NCBI RefSeq assembly: GCF_017744135.1
Contig: NZ_JAGHQU010000001.1
Location: 62,001 to 126,000 of the forward strand
Direction of reading: 5' to 3'
Length of the DNA: 64,000 bases
From: Endozoicomonas sp. G2_2
GTDB taxonomy: Bacteria > Pseudomonadota > Gammaproteobacteria > Nevskiales > Salinisphaeraceae
This document shows positions 27,780 to 36,050 of the stretch, one piece after another (within the stretch, counting starts at the first letter, position 1; every line of letters starts with the position of its first letter). The notes beneath the pieces are model-generated. The model did no database searches and was not told where the DNA came from. It was given only the letters and a program-made list of their open reading frames with translations. The translations under genes were made by a program, and so were the position numbers.

Positions 27780-28729
27780 GCCGGTTTCGGATGCGGCACG
27801 GGCTGGCCCTCGTGCTGGGGCTGCTGGCAAGCGCCGGTGCGATGGGCCAGGCTGACTACTACGATCTGGCGCCGAGGCAGGTCGCGGCGAACACCTACGT
27901 CCTGCTGGGGGCGCAGGAAAACTTCAGCTTCGAGAATCACGGCGCAATTTCCAACACCGGTTTCATCGTCACCGACGACGGTGTGGTGGTCATCGATACG
28001 GGCCCGTCGCGGCTTTACGGTGAAGCCATGCGCGCCGCGATAGCGGATGTCACCGATCAGCCCGTAGTCCAGGTCTATATCACCCACGCGCATCCGGATC
28101 ATTTTCTCGGCAGCAATGCGTTCGAGGACGTGCCGATCGCGGCACTCCCACAGACCACCGAGGCGATACGCGAGATCGGGACGGACCTCGCGAGCAATCT
28201 CTACAATCTCGTGGGCTCGGCCATGCGTGGCACCACGGCCGTCGTGCCGACGGCCAAGGCCGATACCGAGCATCGTGTCGCGTTCGGCGCCCACGAGCTG
28301 GAACTGATCGCGGCCCGCGGTCACACCGCGGGCGATCTGATGGTCTTCGATCACAGTACGGGCGTGCTGTTTGCCGGCGATATCGCCTTTCACGGTCGTG
28401 CGCCGACCACACCGAACGCCGACATCGCGGCCTGGCATGAAACCCTGGCTGCGACGCAGCAACGCGACTTCAAGACGCTGGTGCCCGGTCATGGTCCGGT
28501 CGTGGAGGGTGGCGAGGCACTGGCCCAGACGGCCGATTACCTGACCTGGCTGGTCCAGGGGTTCGAACAGGCGGCGGCCCGGGGCGCCAGCGCCGCCGAG
28601 GTCATGTTCATGCCGTTGCCCGACCGCTGGGCCGCACTGGCCGTCGAGCCGGGCGAATACCGGCGCTCGGTGTCGCATCTGTACCCGGCGATCGAGCGGG
28701 CCGCTCTGGAAGGCGACGACACGCCCTAG
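27776..28729 (+). CDS. Quinoprotein relay system zinc metallohydrolase (metallo-beta-lactamase fold)
   Basis: This 317-residue protein has a signal peptide and the metallo-beta-lactamase zinc motif THAHPDH (H104, H106, D108, H109). Later histidine ligands appear in ARGHTAGDL and PGHGP. It is of the type found next to SoxYZ-like carriers in PQQ dehydrogenase clusters and resembles SoxH. It may act on a group bound to the carrier's cysteine; no reaction has been shown as far as I know. Its start overlaps the preceding stop by 4 bases, so the two proteins are made together. Confidence 0.87.
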   Translation: MSRFRMRHGLALVLGLLASAGAMGQADYYDLAPRQVAANTYVLLGAQENFSFENHGAISNTGFIVTDDGVVVIDTGPSRLYGEAMRAAIADVTDQPVVQVYITHAHPDHFLGSNAFEDVPIAALPQTTEAIREIGTDLASNLYNLVGSAMRGTTAVVPTAKADTEHRVAFGAHELELIAARGHTAGDLMVFDHSTGVLFAGDIAFHGRAPTTPNADIAAWHETLAATQQRDFKTLVPGHGPVVEGGEALAQTADYLTWLVQGFEQAAARGASAAEVMFMPLPDRWAALAVEPGEYRRSVSHLYPAIERAALEGDDTP

Positions 28730-28747
28730 ACAGCCGCTACCGGGCCA

Positions 28748-28785
28748 CGGGGCCCTGACGAGTAGGCCAGGGCGTCAGTGCCCCG
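28748..28785. terminator. Convergent hairpin
   Basis: The arms CGGGGCCCTGACG and CGTCAGTGCCCCG (one mismatch) enclose a 12-base loop between the convergent metallohydrolase and lipoprotein genes. It extends into the last codons of the minus-strand gene and has no clear U-run. Confidence 0.5.
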
Positions 28786-29506
28786 GTGCGCGCGTGAGCT
28801 TCATGGTGATATGCCCCCCGGTGATGAAACGTTTCTCGCTGGTCAGCCGTTCGTCACGTTCCAGCCGGGCGAGCCCTACGCCCGGGCAGTACCATTCGCG
28901 CTGCTCGATGGGTACATCCGACGGGGCAAAGCCCACCCCGGAGCCGAGATGAAAAGTCACCGCCCCGACCACCAGCAGGCAGTCGTCGAAGCGTCCGGCG
29001 GGCACGATGACGGTCACGTCATCGGACTCGATCCGGTACTCCAGCGTGATGGTGTTTTCCGGTGCGTGTTCGCTGATGAACGTCGTGGCTCGGTCGAGCA
29101 GATAGGCATGGGCCGGCTCCCGCCAGGTCGCGCCGACCTCGGCCGGCAGCGGCAGTATCTTGGTGGGCGGCTGATCCATGATCGGCGTGTGCCGCGCGAC
29201 CGATTTCATCGCCACCCGGTAATAGCCGTCGTCGCGCTGCGCCACGTAATAGCGCGCCCCGTTCTCGTTGCGGCGGATGGCGACATCGTCCTCGCCGGCG
29301 AAATAGCTGCGCTCGACGTTTTCCATGATGCGGGTGCTGCGTACCGGCTCGCTGCCCTTGCGCCGGGTCTCCACGCTGTACTGCCAGCGCAGGCCCGGTT
29401 CGAGCGGATAAAGGGATTGCGCGTCCGGCTGGGCGTCACAACCGCCGAGTGCGGCAAGCGCGAGCGCCAGAGGCAGGCCGGGCATGAGAAAGCGATACAC
29501 GGTCAT
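28775..29506 (-). CDS. Lipoprotein of unknown function
   Basis: This 243-residue protein has a lipoprotein signal (lipobox LGGC, Cys23). The mature part is rich in beta-strand pattern, with LYPLEPGLRWQYSVETRRKG near its start. That start resembles secreted proteins that begin with a 'YYPLxxGxxWxY' segment, but I assign no function. It is the last gene of a six-gene minus-strand run that begins with the flavocytochrome pair at 33147 and overlaps the preceding gene by 4 bases. Confidence 0.75.
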   Translation of the reverse strand: MTVYRFLMPGLPLALALAALGGCDAQPDAQSLYPLEPGLRWQYSVETRRKGSEPVRSTRIMENVERSYFAGEDDVAIRRNENGARYYVAQRDDGYYRVAMKSVARHTPIMDQPPTKILPLPAEVGATWREPAHAYLLDRATTFISEHAPENTITLEYRIESDDVTVIVPAGRFDDCLLVVGAVTFHLGSGVGFAPSDVPIEQREWYCPGVGLARLERDERLTSEKRFITGGHITMKLTRAPGH

Positions 29507-30015
29507 TTCTCCGGCAGGCTGGGTTCGGGCAACTCGCGCAGCTCGATGTTCTGGTGATCGGGCGCGAAGGTGCCGGCCTCGGTGTCCACCCGATCGCCGT
29601 CGCTGCGGCTGGCCGTGCCCATCTGGAGTTCCCCGTTACGCATCGCATCGCGGGCACGCTGCAGCTTGGTATGCATGCCGCGATCGTAGGGCAGGGTGAA
29701 GGCACGCGGTACGCCGGTGGGCTCGTCGTCGACGATCGGCGTCACCCAGAGATAGATTCGGCCGGGCGCGCCCTGGGTGTCGTCGGGTTCGATCACCGAT
29801 GAGGCGTTGAGCAGGAAATGGTGCGGCAGCGTCATGCGCGCCGGCCAGCCGCGCAGATCCTGCAGCGAATGCCAGGTGACGAAATACAGCGCGCTCACCA
29901 GCACGATGCAGCCCAGACGCACCCACAGCGGCCAGCCGCTGCGGATATTGAGCGCGAGCACCAGCACGCCGAGCGCCACGTAAGCGCCGCCGAGCAACCA
30001 GAGGGTCTGTGTCAT
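29503..30015 (-). CDS. Inner-membrane protein of unknown function
   Basis: This 170-residue protein has two N-terminal membrane helices (about residues 5-25 and 30-50), then a hydrophilic, probably periplasmic domain that ends in a charged tail. No family is recognised. It sits between the ExbD-like gene (37-base gap) and the lipoprotein gene (4-base overlap), which suggests one complex reaching from the inner membrane to the periplasm. Confidence 0.72.
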   Translation of the reverse strand: MTQTLWLLGGAYVALGVLVLALNIRSGWPLWVRLGCIVLVSALYFVTWHSLQDLRGWPARMTLPHHFLLNASSVIEPDDTQGAPGRIYLWVTPIVDDEPTGVPRAFTLPYDRGMHTKLQRARDAMRNGELQMGTASRSDGDRVDTEAGTFAPDHQNIELRELPEPSLPEK

Positions 30016-30052
30016 CGCCTGTCCTCGCTGTGTCGTCTGTTCTTGTGATGCG

Positions 30053-30649
30053 TCATCGCACGATCGACTTTTCGAGCGTGTTGACGTTGGTGACCGCGCC
30101 GTCCGGATTCACCGTGAAGCGCACGGCGGTGTGCTCCTCGCCGGGGTAGTCGAGCGCGATCTGGTCCTTGAAAACGATCTGCAGGCGCGGATTCACGCGG
30201 CTGACCGTAACGTCGGCCGTTATCGGGCGGCCCGTCTCAGAGGCGTAGTACTGCAGATTCACGATGTATTCGCCCGGCGCCCGCCCGCGGATGGTGACGA
30301 TCTCCTGATTGAGTTCGTTGGTGATGCGGGCGCCGTCGACGATCATCTCGTCATTGATCAGGCCGCGGTCGTCGCGGTCGAGATTCATCAGCCCGGCTTC
30401 CGGGTTCAGATACCAGACCTTGTCGCCACCCGGGCCTTCCACCCACAGGTCGACGTCGTCCGGGCGGCCCGACTCCCAGGTCGCGGTGATGATGTATTCC
30501 GCCTTGGCCGGAATCTCGCCGGTCTTTGCCGGCGGGTTCAAGAAGAACACCGCGATCAGGAACATGAAGGTGAAGCCCAGCAGCGCGTTGAACAACAGAT
30601 CCGTGAACGGATCGCTGTCGCTCTGGCGGCGTTTGCGGCGAAAGGCCAT
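30053..30649 (-). CDS. ExbD/TolR-like membrane protein with DUF2135-like periplasmic domain
   Basis: This 198-residue protein has a basic N-terminus, one membrane helix (about residues 17-41) with an aspartate at its start (PFTDLLFN, as in ExbD/TolR/MotB), and a large periplasmic part. Residues about 60-95 carry DDVDLWVEGPGGDKVWYLNP and LDRDDRGL, which recall the DUF2135 / YfaP type of domain. It follows an ExbB-like gene by 19 bases. Together they could be a proton-driven motor, but the periplasmic half is unlike standard ExbD. The domain likeness is from memory and should be tested. Confidence 0.72.
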   Translation of the reverse strand: MAFRRKRRQSDSDPFTDLLFNALLGFTFMFLIAVFFLNPPAKTGEIPAKAEYIITATWESGRPDDVDLWVEGPGGDKVWYLNPEAGLMNLDRDDRGLINDEMIVDGARITNELNQEIVTIRGRAPGEYIVNLQYYASETGRPITADVTVSRVNPRLQIVFKDQIALDYPGEEHTAVRFTVNPDGAVTNVNTLEKSIVR

Positions 30650-30668
30650 GCGCGAGCGGCGCCCAGTA

Positions 30669-31412
30669 TCAGCCGAGACGCTGGCGCTGGGCGAAGATCA
30701 CGATACGCGCCTGCAGGCGGTCTGCGGCGCGATCGAGCAGCAGGTAGTGCAGGCTCAGGATCATGCTCGTGGTCAGGCCTACGAGCGTGGTGTAGAGCGC
30801 CACACGCATGCCCTGACTCATGCCGACCAGCAGCTGTTGAATCGCGGCGACGTCGAAGGACTGTGCGCTGTCCACGGTCGCCAGCATCACGATGAAGCCG
30901 ATCACGGTACCCAGCAGGCCGAGCTTGATCAGCGCGCCGCAGATGAACCAGCCCAGCTCGTGTGCGCCCGACAGGCGCTCGCCCAGCACGTCGACGAGTG
31001 TGTCCGGCGGCTCGGCGCCGCGGTGCGAATAGAAATGCAGCAGCGAGGCGAGATAGGCGCCGGCCGCGCTGTCCGGCTGCGCCTGTCCGCCCACCGCCAG
31101 CTGGCCGTTGCGGGCCAGAGCGAGCGTCTGGCCGTCGTCCACGCCGGTCGCAATCGTTTCGAAGCGCGCGGTCTCGCGCGAGATCCAGGCGCTGCGAATC
31201 CCGCAGTACCCCCAGGTCACAACGAAAATGAGACTGATGAGCAGGCTCACACGGGTCACGTCGCCGTTGAGCAGGGTCGTCACGACGTTGTACTGCTGCG
31301 CGACCCACACCGCGAACACGAGCACGCCGGTGATGATCAGCCACTGCTGGAACGTGTGCCCCGAGGCCGCGCCCGGTTGGGCCGCCTTGAAGCGGGTCAG
31401 CGATACCGCCAT
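30669..31412 (-). CDS. MotA/TolQ/ExbB-family proton channel protein
   Basis: This 247-residue membrane protein has a first pair of helices (about residues 20-65) and the family's conserved helix pair near residues 145-230, including LIKLGLLGTVIGFIVML and the ALYTTLVGLTTSMILS stretch. It would form the stator/channel part of a proton-motive-force device. The ATG at 31412 has a GGAGG ribosome site; an earlier in-frame ATG lacks one. Its partner is the ExbD-like gene downstream. No tonB gene is seen nearby, though a TonB receptor lies at 50.2-52.5 kb. Confidence 0.83.
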   Translation of the reverse strand: MAVSLTRFKAAQPGAASGHTFQQWLIITGVLVFAVWVAQQYNVVTTLLNGDVTRVSLLISLIFVVTWGYCGIRSAWISRETARFETIATGVDDGQTLALARNGQLAVGGQAQPDSAAGAYLASLLHFYSHRGAEPPDTLVDVLGERLSGAHELGWFICGALIKLGLLGTVIGFIVMLATVDSAQSFDVAAIQQLLVGMSQGMRVALYTTLVGLTTSMILSLHYLLLDRAADRLQARIVIFAQRQRLG

Positions 31413-31517
31413 GAGTTGTCCTCCGCACCGCGGTGCCGTCGGGGCGCCCGCGTTGTTCTTCTTCTTGTTTCTCATGTCGCGACTTCTCGTCGGTCGCGAT
31501 CATCAATAATGCGCAAA

Positions 31518-32804
31518 TCAGCCGAAGCTGTCTCGCACGATGTTGTGGTACCACGAACGCGCATAGTCGGCTTCGGCCTCGCGCGTCGGCGCGTGGGCAG
31601 CCAGTTCAGAGATGCCGCCGGCGTTCTGGATCGCGGCAATCGTGTCGCCGTTGAGCGTGTAGACCTCGGTCACGCTAATACCGTAATCCGGCGCGATCAG
31701 GCTGTAGCAGGCGTTGATCATGCGTGTATCCGCGACCGGTTCGCCGGCCAGTTCGCGCGCAATCGCATGGGCACAGATCTTGGCCTGCATGTTCGCGGCA
31801 TAGGCGGATTTGGGCATCGGCTCGGCATGCGTTGCATCGCCAATCACGTGCACCCCTTCGTGATCCGGTACCGAGAAATCGTGCGGTGCGACCGTCACCC
31901 AGCCGGCGGCGTCGGTGAGCCCGGCATCGTGGGCCAGCCGGCCGGCACGCTGCGGCGGTATGATGTTGAGCACATCGGCGCGGTACTCGTCGCCGCCCGT
32001 GGTGCGTACGCGCCGGCTTTTCGCGTCCACCTCGACCACGCGCGCACCGTCGCGCCGGCCGCCGCGCCACTGCACGCGCTCGCCGTATCGTGCGCCCCAG
32101 CCGGTGCGAAACAGCGGTTCCTTGGAAAAATGATCCTTGGCGTCGAGCAGCAGTACTTGCGCGTTCGGCTTGTGTTGCGACAGGAAATGCGCGATCAGGC
32201 TTGCACGCTCGTAGGGGCCGGGCGGGCAGCGATAGGGATTGTCCGGCACCGAGATCACCACGCGGCCGTCGTCCGGCATGGCGCGCAGCTGATCGCGCAG
32301 GGTACGCAGCTGGGTTTCGCCGCCGGGCCAGGCATGGGGAATCCGATCGACATGCTGCGGGCCGTAGCCGTCGATGGCCTGCCAGTCGAAGTCGATACCC
32401 GGCGCGATCACCAGTCGGTCGCCGTCGATACGGCGCCCGTCGGTCAGATGTATGCGATGGGCGTGGGGATCGACGCCCTCGATATCGGCATGCACAACCT
32501 TTATGCCCGCCGCACTCAGGCCTTCGTGGTCTTGGGTGATGGCCGACATCGGGTTCATGCCCGCCACCACCGTGTTGCAGAACGGCCCGGTCACGAACCG
32601 CGATTGGCGGTCGACGAGTGTGATGCGCACATCGGGCGCGAAGGCGCGCAGGGCCAGCGCACAGGTGGCACCGGCAAAGCCGCCGCCGGCAATCACCACC
32701 TGGGGCGGGGTAACGCTTCGGCCACGTACCGGCAGGCCGAGCGTGCCGAGCGCCGCCGCACCCGCCAGCCCGCGCAGAACCCGGCGCCGATCGCTACGGT
32801 GCAT
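31518..32804 (-). CDS. FAD oxidoreductase like flavocytochrome c sulfide dehydrogenase (FccB/SoxF-like)
   Basis: This 428-residue protein begins with a twin-arginine signal (RRRVLRGLAG, residues 6-15), followed by a dinucleotide-binding motif VVIAGGGFAGAT. It has the FccB layout, including RCPPGPYERASLIAH and the late FAD segment HVIGDATHAEPMPKSAYAANMQ. In true sulfide dehydrogenases it pairs with a cytochrome subunit and oxidises sulfide. Here the cytochrome gene overlaps its start by 11 bases. Being in a quinoprotein cluster, its real electron donor may be different; sulfide use is not shown. Confidence 0.85.
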   Translation of the reverse strand: MHRSDRRRVLRGLAGAAALGTLGLPVRGRSVTPPQVVIAGGGFAGATCALALRAFAPDVRITLVDRQSRFVTGPFCNTVVAGMNPMSAITQDHEGLSAAGIKVVHADIEGVDPHAHRIHLTDGRRIDGDRLVIAPGIDFDWQAIDGYGPQHVDRIPHAWPGGETQLRTLRDQLRAMPDDGRVVISVPDNPYRCPPGPYERASLIAHFLSQHKPNAQVLLLDAKDHFSKEPLFRTGWGARYGERVQWRGGRRDGARVVEVDAKSRRVRTTGGDEYRADVLNIIPPQRAGRLAHDAGLTDAAGWVTVAPHDFSVPDHEGVHVIGDATHAEPMPKSAYAANMQAKICAHAIARELAGEPVADTRMINACYSLIAPDYGISVTEVYTLNGDTIAAIQNAGGISELAAHAPTREAEADYARSWYHNIVRDSFG

Positions 32805-33147
32805 GGCGGTGTTCGTCCTCGGCGCTGTCGCGCGCCGCGAAGTATTCGGCAAGCGCCGCGATCTGGGCATCGTCGTAGGCGGGCGCGATGCGGTTCATGA
32901 TCGTACCTTCGCCGTTCCGGAACGCGTGCATGCGTTCGATAAACGTCTGCGGTTGCAGCCCGGCCAGCGAGGGGACGGCGCCCTGCGACCGGCCGTCCGG
33001 GCCGTGGCAGCCGGTACAGGCGCCGGCGAGGTCCGCGCCGGTGGGTGCCGCGGCATGGACCAATCCCGACGTCGCGCCAAAAGCGAGGCCCAGGGCGAGG
33101 CCGGTCGTGACCAGCGTTGTCGCCACACCGATTGCGCGATATCTCAT
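32794..33147 (-). CDS. Small cytochrome c, partner of the FccB-like flavoprotein
   Basis: This 117-residue exported protein (signal about residues 1-32, ending VHAA) has one heme site, CTGCH, and a probable axial methionine in the helix near GEGTIMNRIAPAY. Size and position match the one-heme cytochrome subunit of flavocytochrome c. Its stop overlaps the next gene's start by 11 bases, which implies coupled translation. The ATG at 33147 starts MRYRAIGV, a normal signal peptide. Confidence 0.85.
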   Translation of the reverse strand: MRYRAIGVATTLVTTGLALGLAFGATSGLVHAAAPTGADLAGACTGCHGPDGRSQGAVPSLAGLQPQTFIERMHAFRNGEGTIMNRIAPAYDDAQIAALAEYFAARDSAEDEHRHAP

Positions 33148-33470
33148 GGTCCACAAGCTACGCCGACGCCGGAGGGCGGGCAAGTCGGCTGACGTGCAGA
33201 TGCTGCGCTTTGCAGGCATGCCCGTGCTCAGAGCCTCCCGGGCTGTTGTGCGTGGGTTGCCGACCGGCCGTCTACGACCAACCTCGGGCTTGCGCTGGTG
33301 AACCTTTAGCGGGCAATTTAGTCTCAATTAACGGGGGCATATCCCGTGACTGCGGCCACATGCATCGGCGTGTCGGCGGCTTCAATATCAATAAGACGGT
33401 CGGCGTACGAATGCCGACTACAAGCGATTGTGCCGAGACGGTCCGGGCCGTGGCACAGGCAGGAGATCCA
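33148..33470. promoter_or_regulatory. Divergent region between the flavocytochrome operon and the ABC transporter operon
   Basis: About 320 bases without a supportable gene. Two small inverted repeats are visible: ACGGG-N7-CCCGT near 33340-33356 and GTCGGC-N8-GCCGAC at 33399-33418. Either could be an operator; no promoter boxes were assigned and no sigma-54 match was found. Confidence 0.5.
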
Positions 33471-34484
33471 ATGACTACACCCGAGCGTGTCGCAACACGC
33501 CGCTGGCTTGCGTGGACGATGATTTTCGTCCTCCTGCTGGCTGGCTGTTCGTCCGACGAGCCGGCCAACGCCGACACGCCGCTGCGTATCGGCGTGCTCA
33601 AGTTCGGTACCGTCAGCTGGGAGCTGGATACCATCCAGCGCAACGGTCTCGCCGAGAAGCACGATGTGGCGATCGAGGTCGTACCGCTGGCCTCCGAGAA
33701 CGCCCTGGCGGTCGCCCTGCAAGGCGATCGTGTGGATCTGATCGTCTCCGACTGGCTCTGGGCAGCGCGCCAGCGTGCCGAGAACCGCAACTACCAGTTC
33801 GCACCGTATTCGCTGGCCGTGGGCGCGGTGATGGTCAATCCGGCTTCGGGCGTATCGACGATCGGCGATCTCGACGGCCGCAAGCTCGGTATCGCCGGCG
33901 GGCCGGTAGACAAGACCTGGCTGCTGCTGCGTGCCTGGGCGCAGAAGACCGAAGGCATGAATCTGGAACGCAGCGTCGATGCCACCTTCGCGGCGCCGCC
34001 CATGGTCAACCGCCTGATGCTCGAAGGCGATATTCCGGCCGCGATTAATTTCTGGCATTACAACGCACGGCTTTCCGCGCTGGGCATGAAGCCGCTGGTG
34101 AGCGTGCAGGAAATGCTCGAAGGCCTGGGTATCGATACCGTGCCGCCGCTGCTCGGCTGGGTATTCGCCGAAGACTGGGCGGACGAACACCGCGAAGACC
34201 TGCAGCGTTTCTTCGAGGCCAGCCGTGACGCCAAGCGCCTGCTGGCCGAATCCGACGAGGCTTGGGCGCCGCTCGAACCAATGGTCAAACCCGAGAGCGA
34301 AGCGGTTTTCGCCGCGATTCGCGAAGGCTATCGCGCCGGCATCATCGATCACTACGGCGCACCCGAAATCGCGGCTGCCGGCCAGCTGTTCGATCTGCTG
34401 GCGAAGGAAAGCGACGGCAAGCTTACCGGCGGGGTGAAGCAACTGTCTGCAGACGTATTCTGGGATGGATATCGCCAGCCATGA
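33471..34484 (+). CDS. ABC transporter substrate-binding lipoprotein (NitT/TauT type)
   Basis: This 337-residue protein has a lipoprotein signal (lipobox LLAGC, Cys26). It has the NitT/TauT/SsuA pattern (IGVLKFGTVSWELDTI at the start of the mature chain, GDRVDLIVSDWLWAARQRAE, LGIAGGPVDKTWLLLRAW), normally seen in importers of small organic or sulfonated compounds. An AGGAG site supports the ATG at 33471. The permease, two ATPases and the PedA2-B-C proteins follow without gaps, so this appears to be one operon of eight genes. Its ligand is unknown; in this context an alcohol-system cofactor or metal complex is possible. Confidence 0.83.
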   Translation: MTTPERVATRRWLAWTMIFVLLLAGCSSDEPANADTPLRIGVLKFGTVSWELDTIQRNGLAEKHDVAIEVVPLASENALAVALQGDRVDLIVSDWLWAARQRAENRNYQFAPYSLAVGAVMVNPASGVSTIGDLDGRKLGIAGGPVDKTWLLLRAWAQKTEGMNLERSVDATFAAPPMVNRLMLEGDIPAAINFWHYNARLSALGMKPLVSVQEMLEGLGIDTVPPLLGWVFAEDWADEHREDLQRFFEASRDAKRLLAESDEAWAPLEPMVKPESEAVFAAIREGYRAGIIDHYGAPEIAAAGQLFDLLAKESDGKLTGGVKQLSADVFWDGYRQP

Positions 34485-35253
34485 ATCGACGCTGGCGTGG
34501 TCTCGCATGAAATGGCAACAGGTTCTGTTACGCGCTGCCTCGCTGGTCGGTCTGGTCCTGCTGTGGCAGGTCGTGGCCGCGATTGCGAACAGCGACGTGC
34601 TGCCGGGCCCGCTGGCGGTGCTCAACAGCCTGATTGCGCACACGCTCTCGGGCGAGTTGCCGTATCACCTGGTGATCACGCTTGCGCGCGTGGCGGTGGC
34701 CTTTCTGATGGCGATGGCGATCGGCACCGCCATCGGTATCGTCATGGGTCGCTACAAGCAGCTGGACATGGTTTTCGACGGCGCGCTGGTGCTGGGGCTC
34801 AATATTCCGGCACTGGTCACCATCATCCTCTGCTATCTGTGGTTCGGCCTGAACGACGTGGCCGCGGTGCTCGCGGTCGCCCTCAACAAGATTCCGACCG
34901 TGGTGGTGATGGTGCGCGAGGGCGCCCGCGCTGTGGACCCGAAACTGCTGGCCGTGGCCCAGGCCTATCGCGTGCCCAAGGTCGTGACCCTGCGGCGCGT
35001 GTTTCTGCCCCAGCTCTACCCCTATCTCATGGGGGCGGCGCGCAGCGGCCTGGCGCTGATCTGGAAGATCGTGCTGGTGGTGGAACTGCTCGGGCGCAGC
35101 AACGGCGTGGGTTTTCAGCTGCACCTGTTCTATCAGTTCTTCGATATCACCAGCATTCTGGCCTATACGCTGGCTTTTGCCGGGGTGGTGCTGCTGGTCG
35201 AGGCCGTGGTGATGCGCCCGCTGGAAAACCGACTGACGCGGTGGCGCACATGA
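34465..35253 (+). CDS. ABC transporter permease (NitT/TauT type)
   Basis: This 262-residue protein has about six membrane helices and the permease coupling motif EGARAVDPKLLAVAQAYRVP. The start at 34465 overlaps the binding-protein gene by 20 bases; a second ATG at 34507 (MKWQQVLL) is equally possible and gives a more typical N-terminus. Neither has a strong ribosome site. The end overlaps the ATPase gene by 4 bases. With the binding protein and the next gene it forms a complete importer. Confidence 0.86.
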   Translation: MDIASHESTLAWSRMKWQQVLLRAASLVGLVLLWQVVAAIANSDVLPGPLAVLNSLIAHTLSGELPYHLVITLARVAVAFLMAMAIGTAIGIVMGRYKQLDMVFDGALVLGLNIPALVTIILCYLWFGLNDVAAVLAVALNKIPTVVVMVREGARAVDPKLLAVAQAYRVPKVVTLRRVFLPQLYPYLMGAARSGLALIWKIVLVVELLGRSNGVGFQLHLFYQFFDITSILAYTLAFAGVVLLVEAVVMRPLENRLTRWRT

Positions 35254-36050
35254 ACGGCCTGCGTATTCATGTCCGCGAGAAGCGCTTTGACGGCAAGGCC
35301 GTGCTCGGCGAATGCACGATCGAGGCCGCGCCAGGGGAGTTCATCGCCCTGGTCGGGCCCTCCGGTGCCGGCAAGAGCACGTTGCTGTCACTGGTGGCCG
35401 GCCTGGACGAGGACTACGACGGCGAGATCACCTGGAACGGCGAGTCGTTGAGCAATCGCGGCGAATCGCCCGCGCATATGGGCATGATGTTCCAGGAGCC
35501 GCGGCTCATGCCGTGGCTGAGCGCGCTCGACAACGTTCGTCTTGCCGAGGCCGAACGCATGGCCCGTGATGCGAACTACCCGTCGAATGCCGTTCGCCTG
35601 CTCGAGGAAGTGGGGCTGGGCGATGCGACCGCGTTCTGGCCCAATCATCTGTCCGGCGGCATGCAGCGGCGGGTCGCACTCGCCCGTGCCTTCGTCGTCG
35701 AGCCGCAGCTGCTGCTGATGGACGAGCCGTTCGTGTCGCTGGATATGCCGACCGGTAACCGCCTGCGTCGATCGTTATTGCGCCTGTGTGAACGCCAGCG
35801 CCCGCTGGTGCTGTTCGTCACCCACGACCTGCGCGAAGCGCTGGCGCTGGCCGACCGCGTGCTGTTTCTGGGCGACACACCCGCACGTGTCATGCTCGAT
35901 CATCCGGTCGAGGGCGCGCGTGGCAAGGATCTGGAAAGTGCGGAGGTGGCCCATGCCCAACAGGCACTGCTGGCCCGCTATCCGCAGCTGCTCTCCGGCA
36001 TACTCGACGATGCCCGCGATACGACCGAAGACGACGAGGACAACGCATGA
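35250..36050 (+). CDS. ABC transporter ATP-binding protein (NitT/TauT type)
   Basis: This 266-residue ATPase has Walker A (GPSGAGKST), the Q-loop (MMFQEPRLMPWL), the signature LSGGMQRRVALARAF, Walker B (LLLMDEPFVSLD) and the H-loop (FVTHDLREAL). It ends in an acidic tail (DTTEDDEDN). Its start overlaps the permease stop and its end overlaps the next ATPase gene, each by 4 bases. It would drive the importer formed with the two preceding genes. Confidence 0.92.
   Translation: MNGLRIHVREKRFDGKAVLGECTIEAAPGEFIALVGPSGAGKSTLLSLVAGLDEDYDGEITWNGESLSNRGESPAHMGMMFQEPRLMPWLSALDNVRLAEAERMARDANYPSNAVRLLEEVGLGDATAFWPNHLSGGMQRRVALARAFVVEPQLLLMDEPFVSLDMPTGNRLRRSLLRLCERQRPLVLFVTHDLREALALADRVLFLGDTPARVMLDHPVEGARGKDLESAEVAHAQQALLARYPQLLSGILDDARDTTEDDEDNA

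Noticed and set aside
31518-33147. A sulfide-oxidising flavocytochrome c for lithotrophy
   Set aside because: No other sulfur oxidation genes are present in the window, and the pair lies in a quinoprotein cluster; sulfide use remains possible but unsupported.
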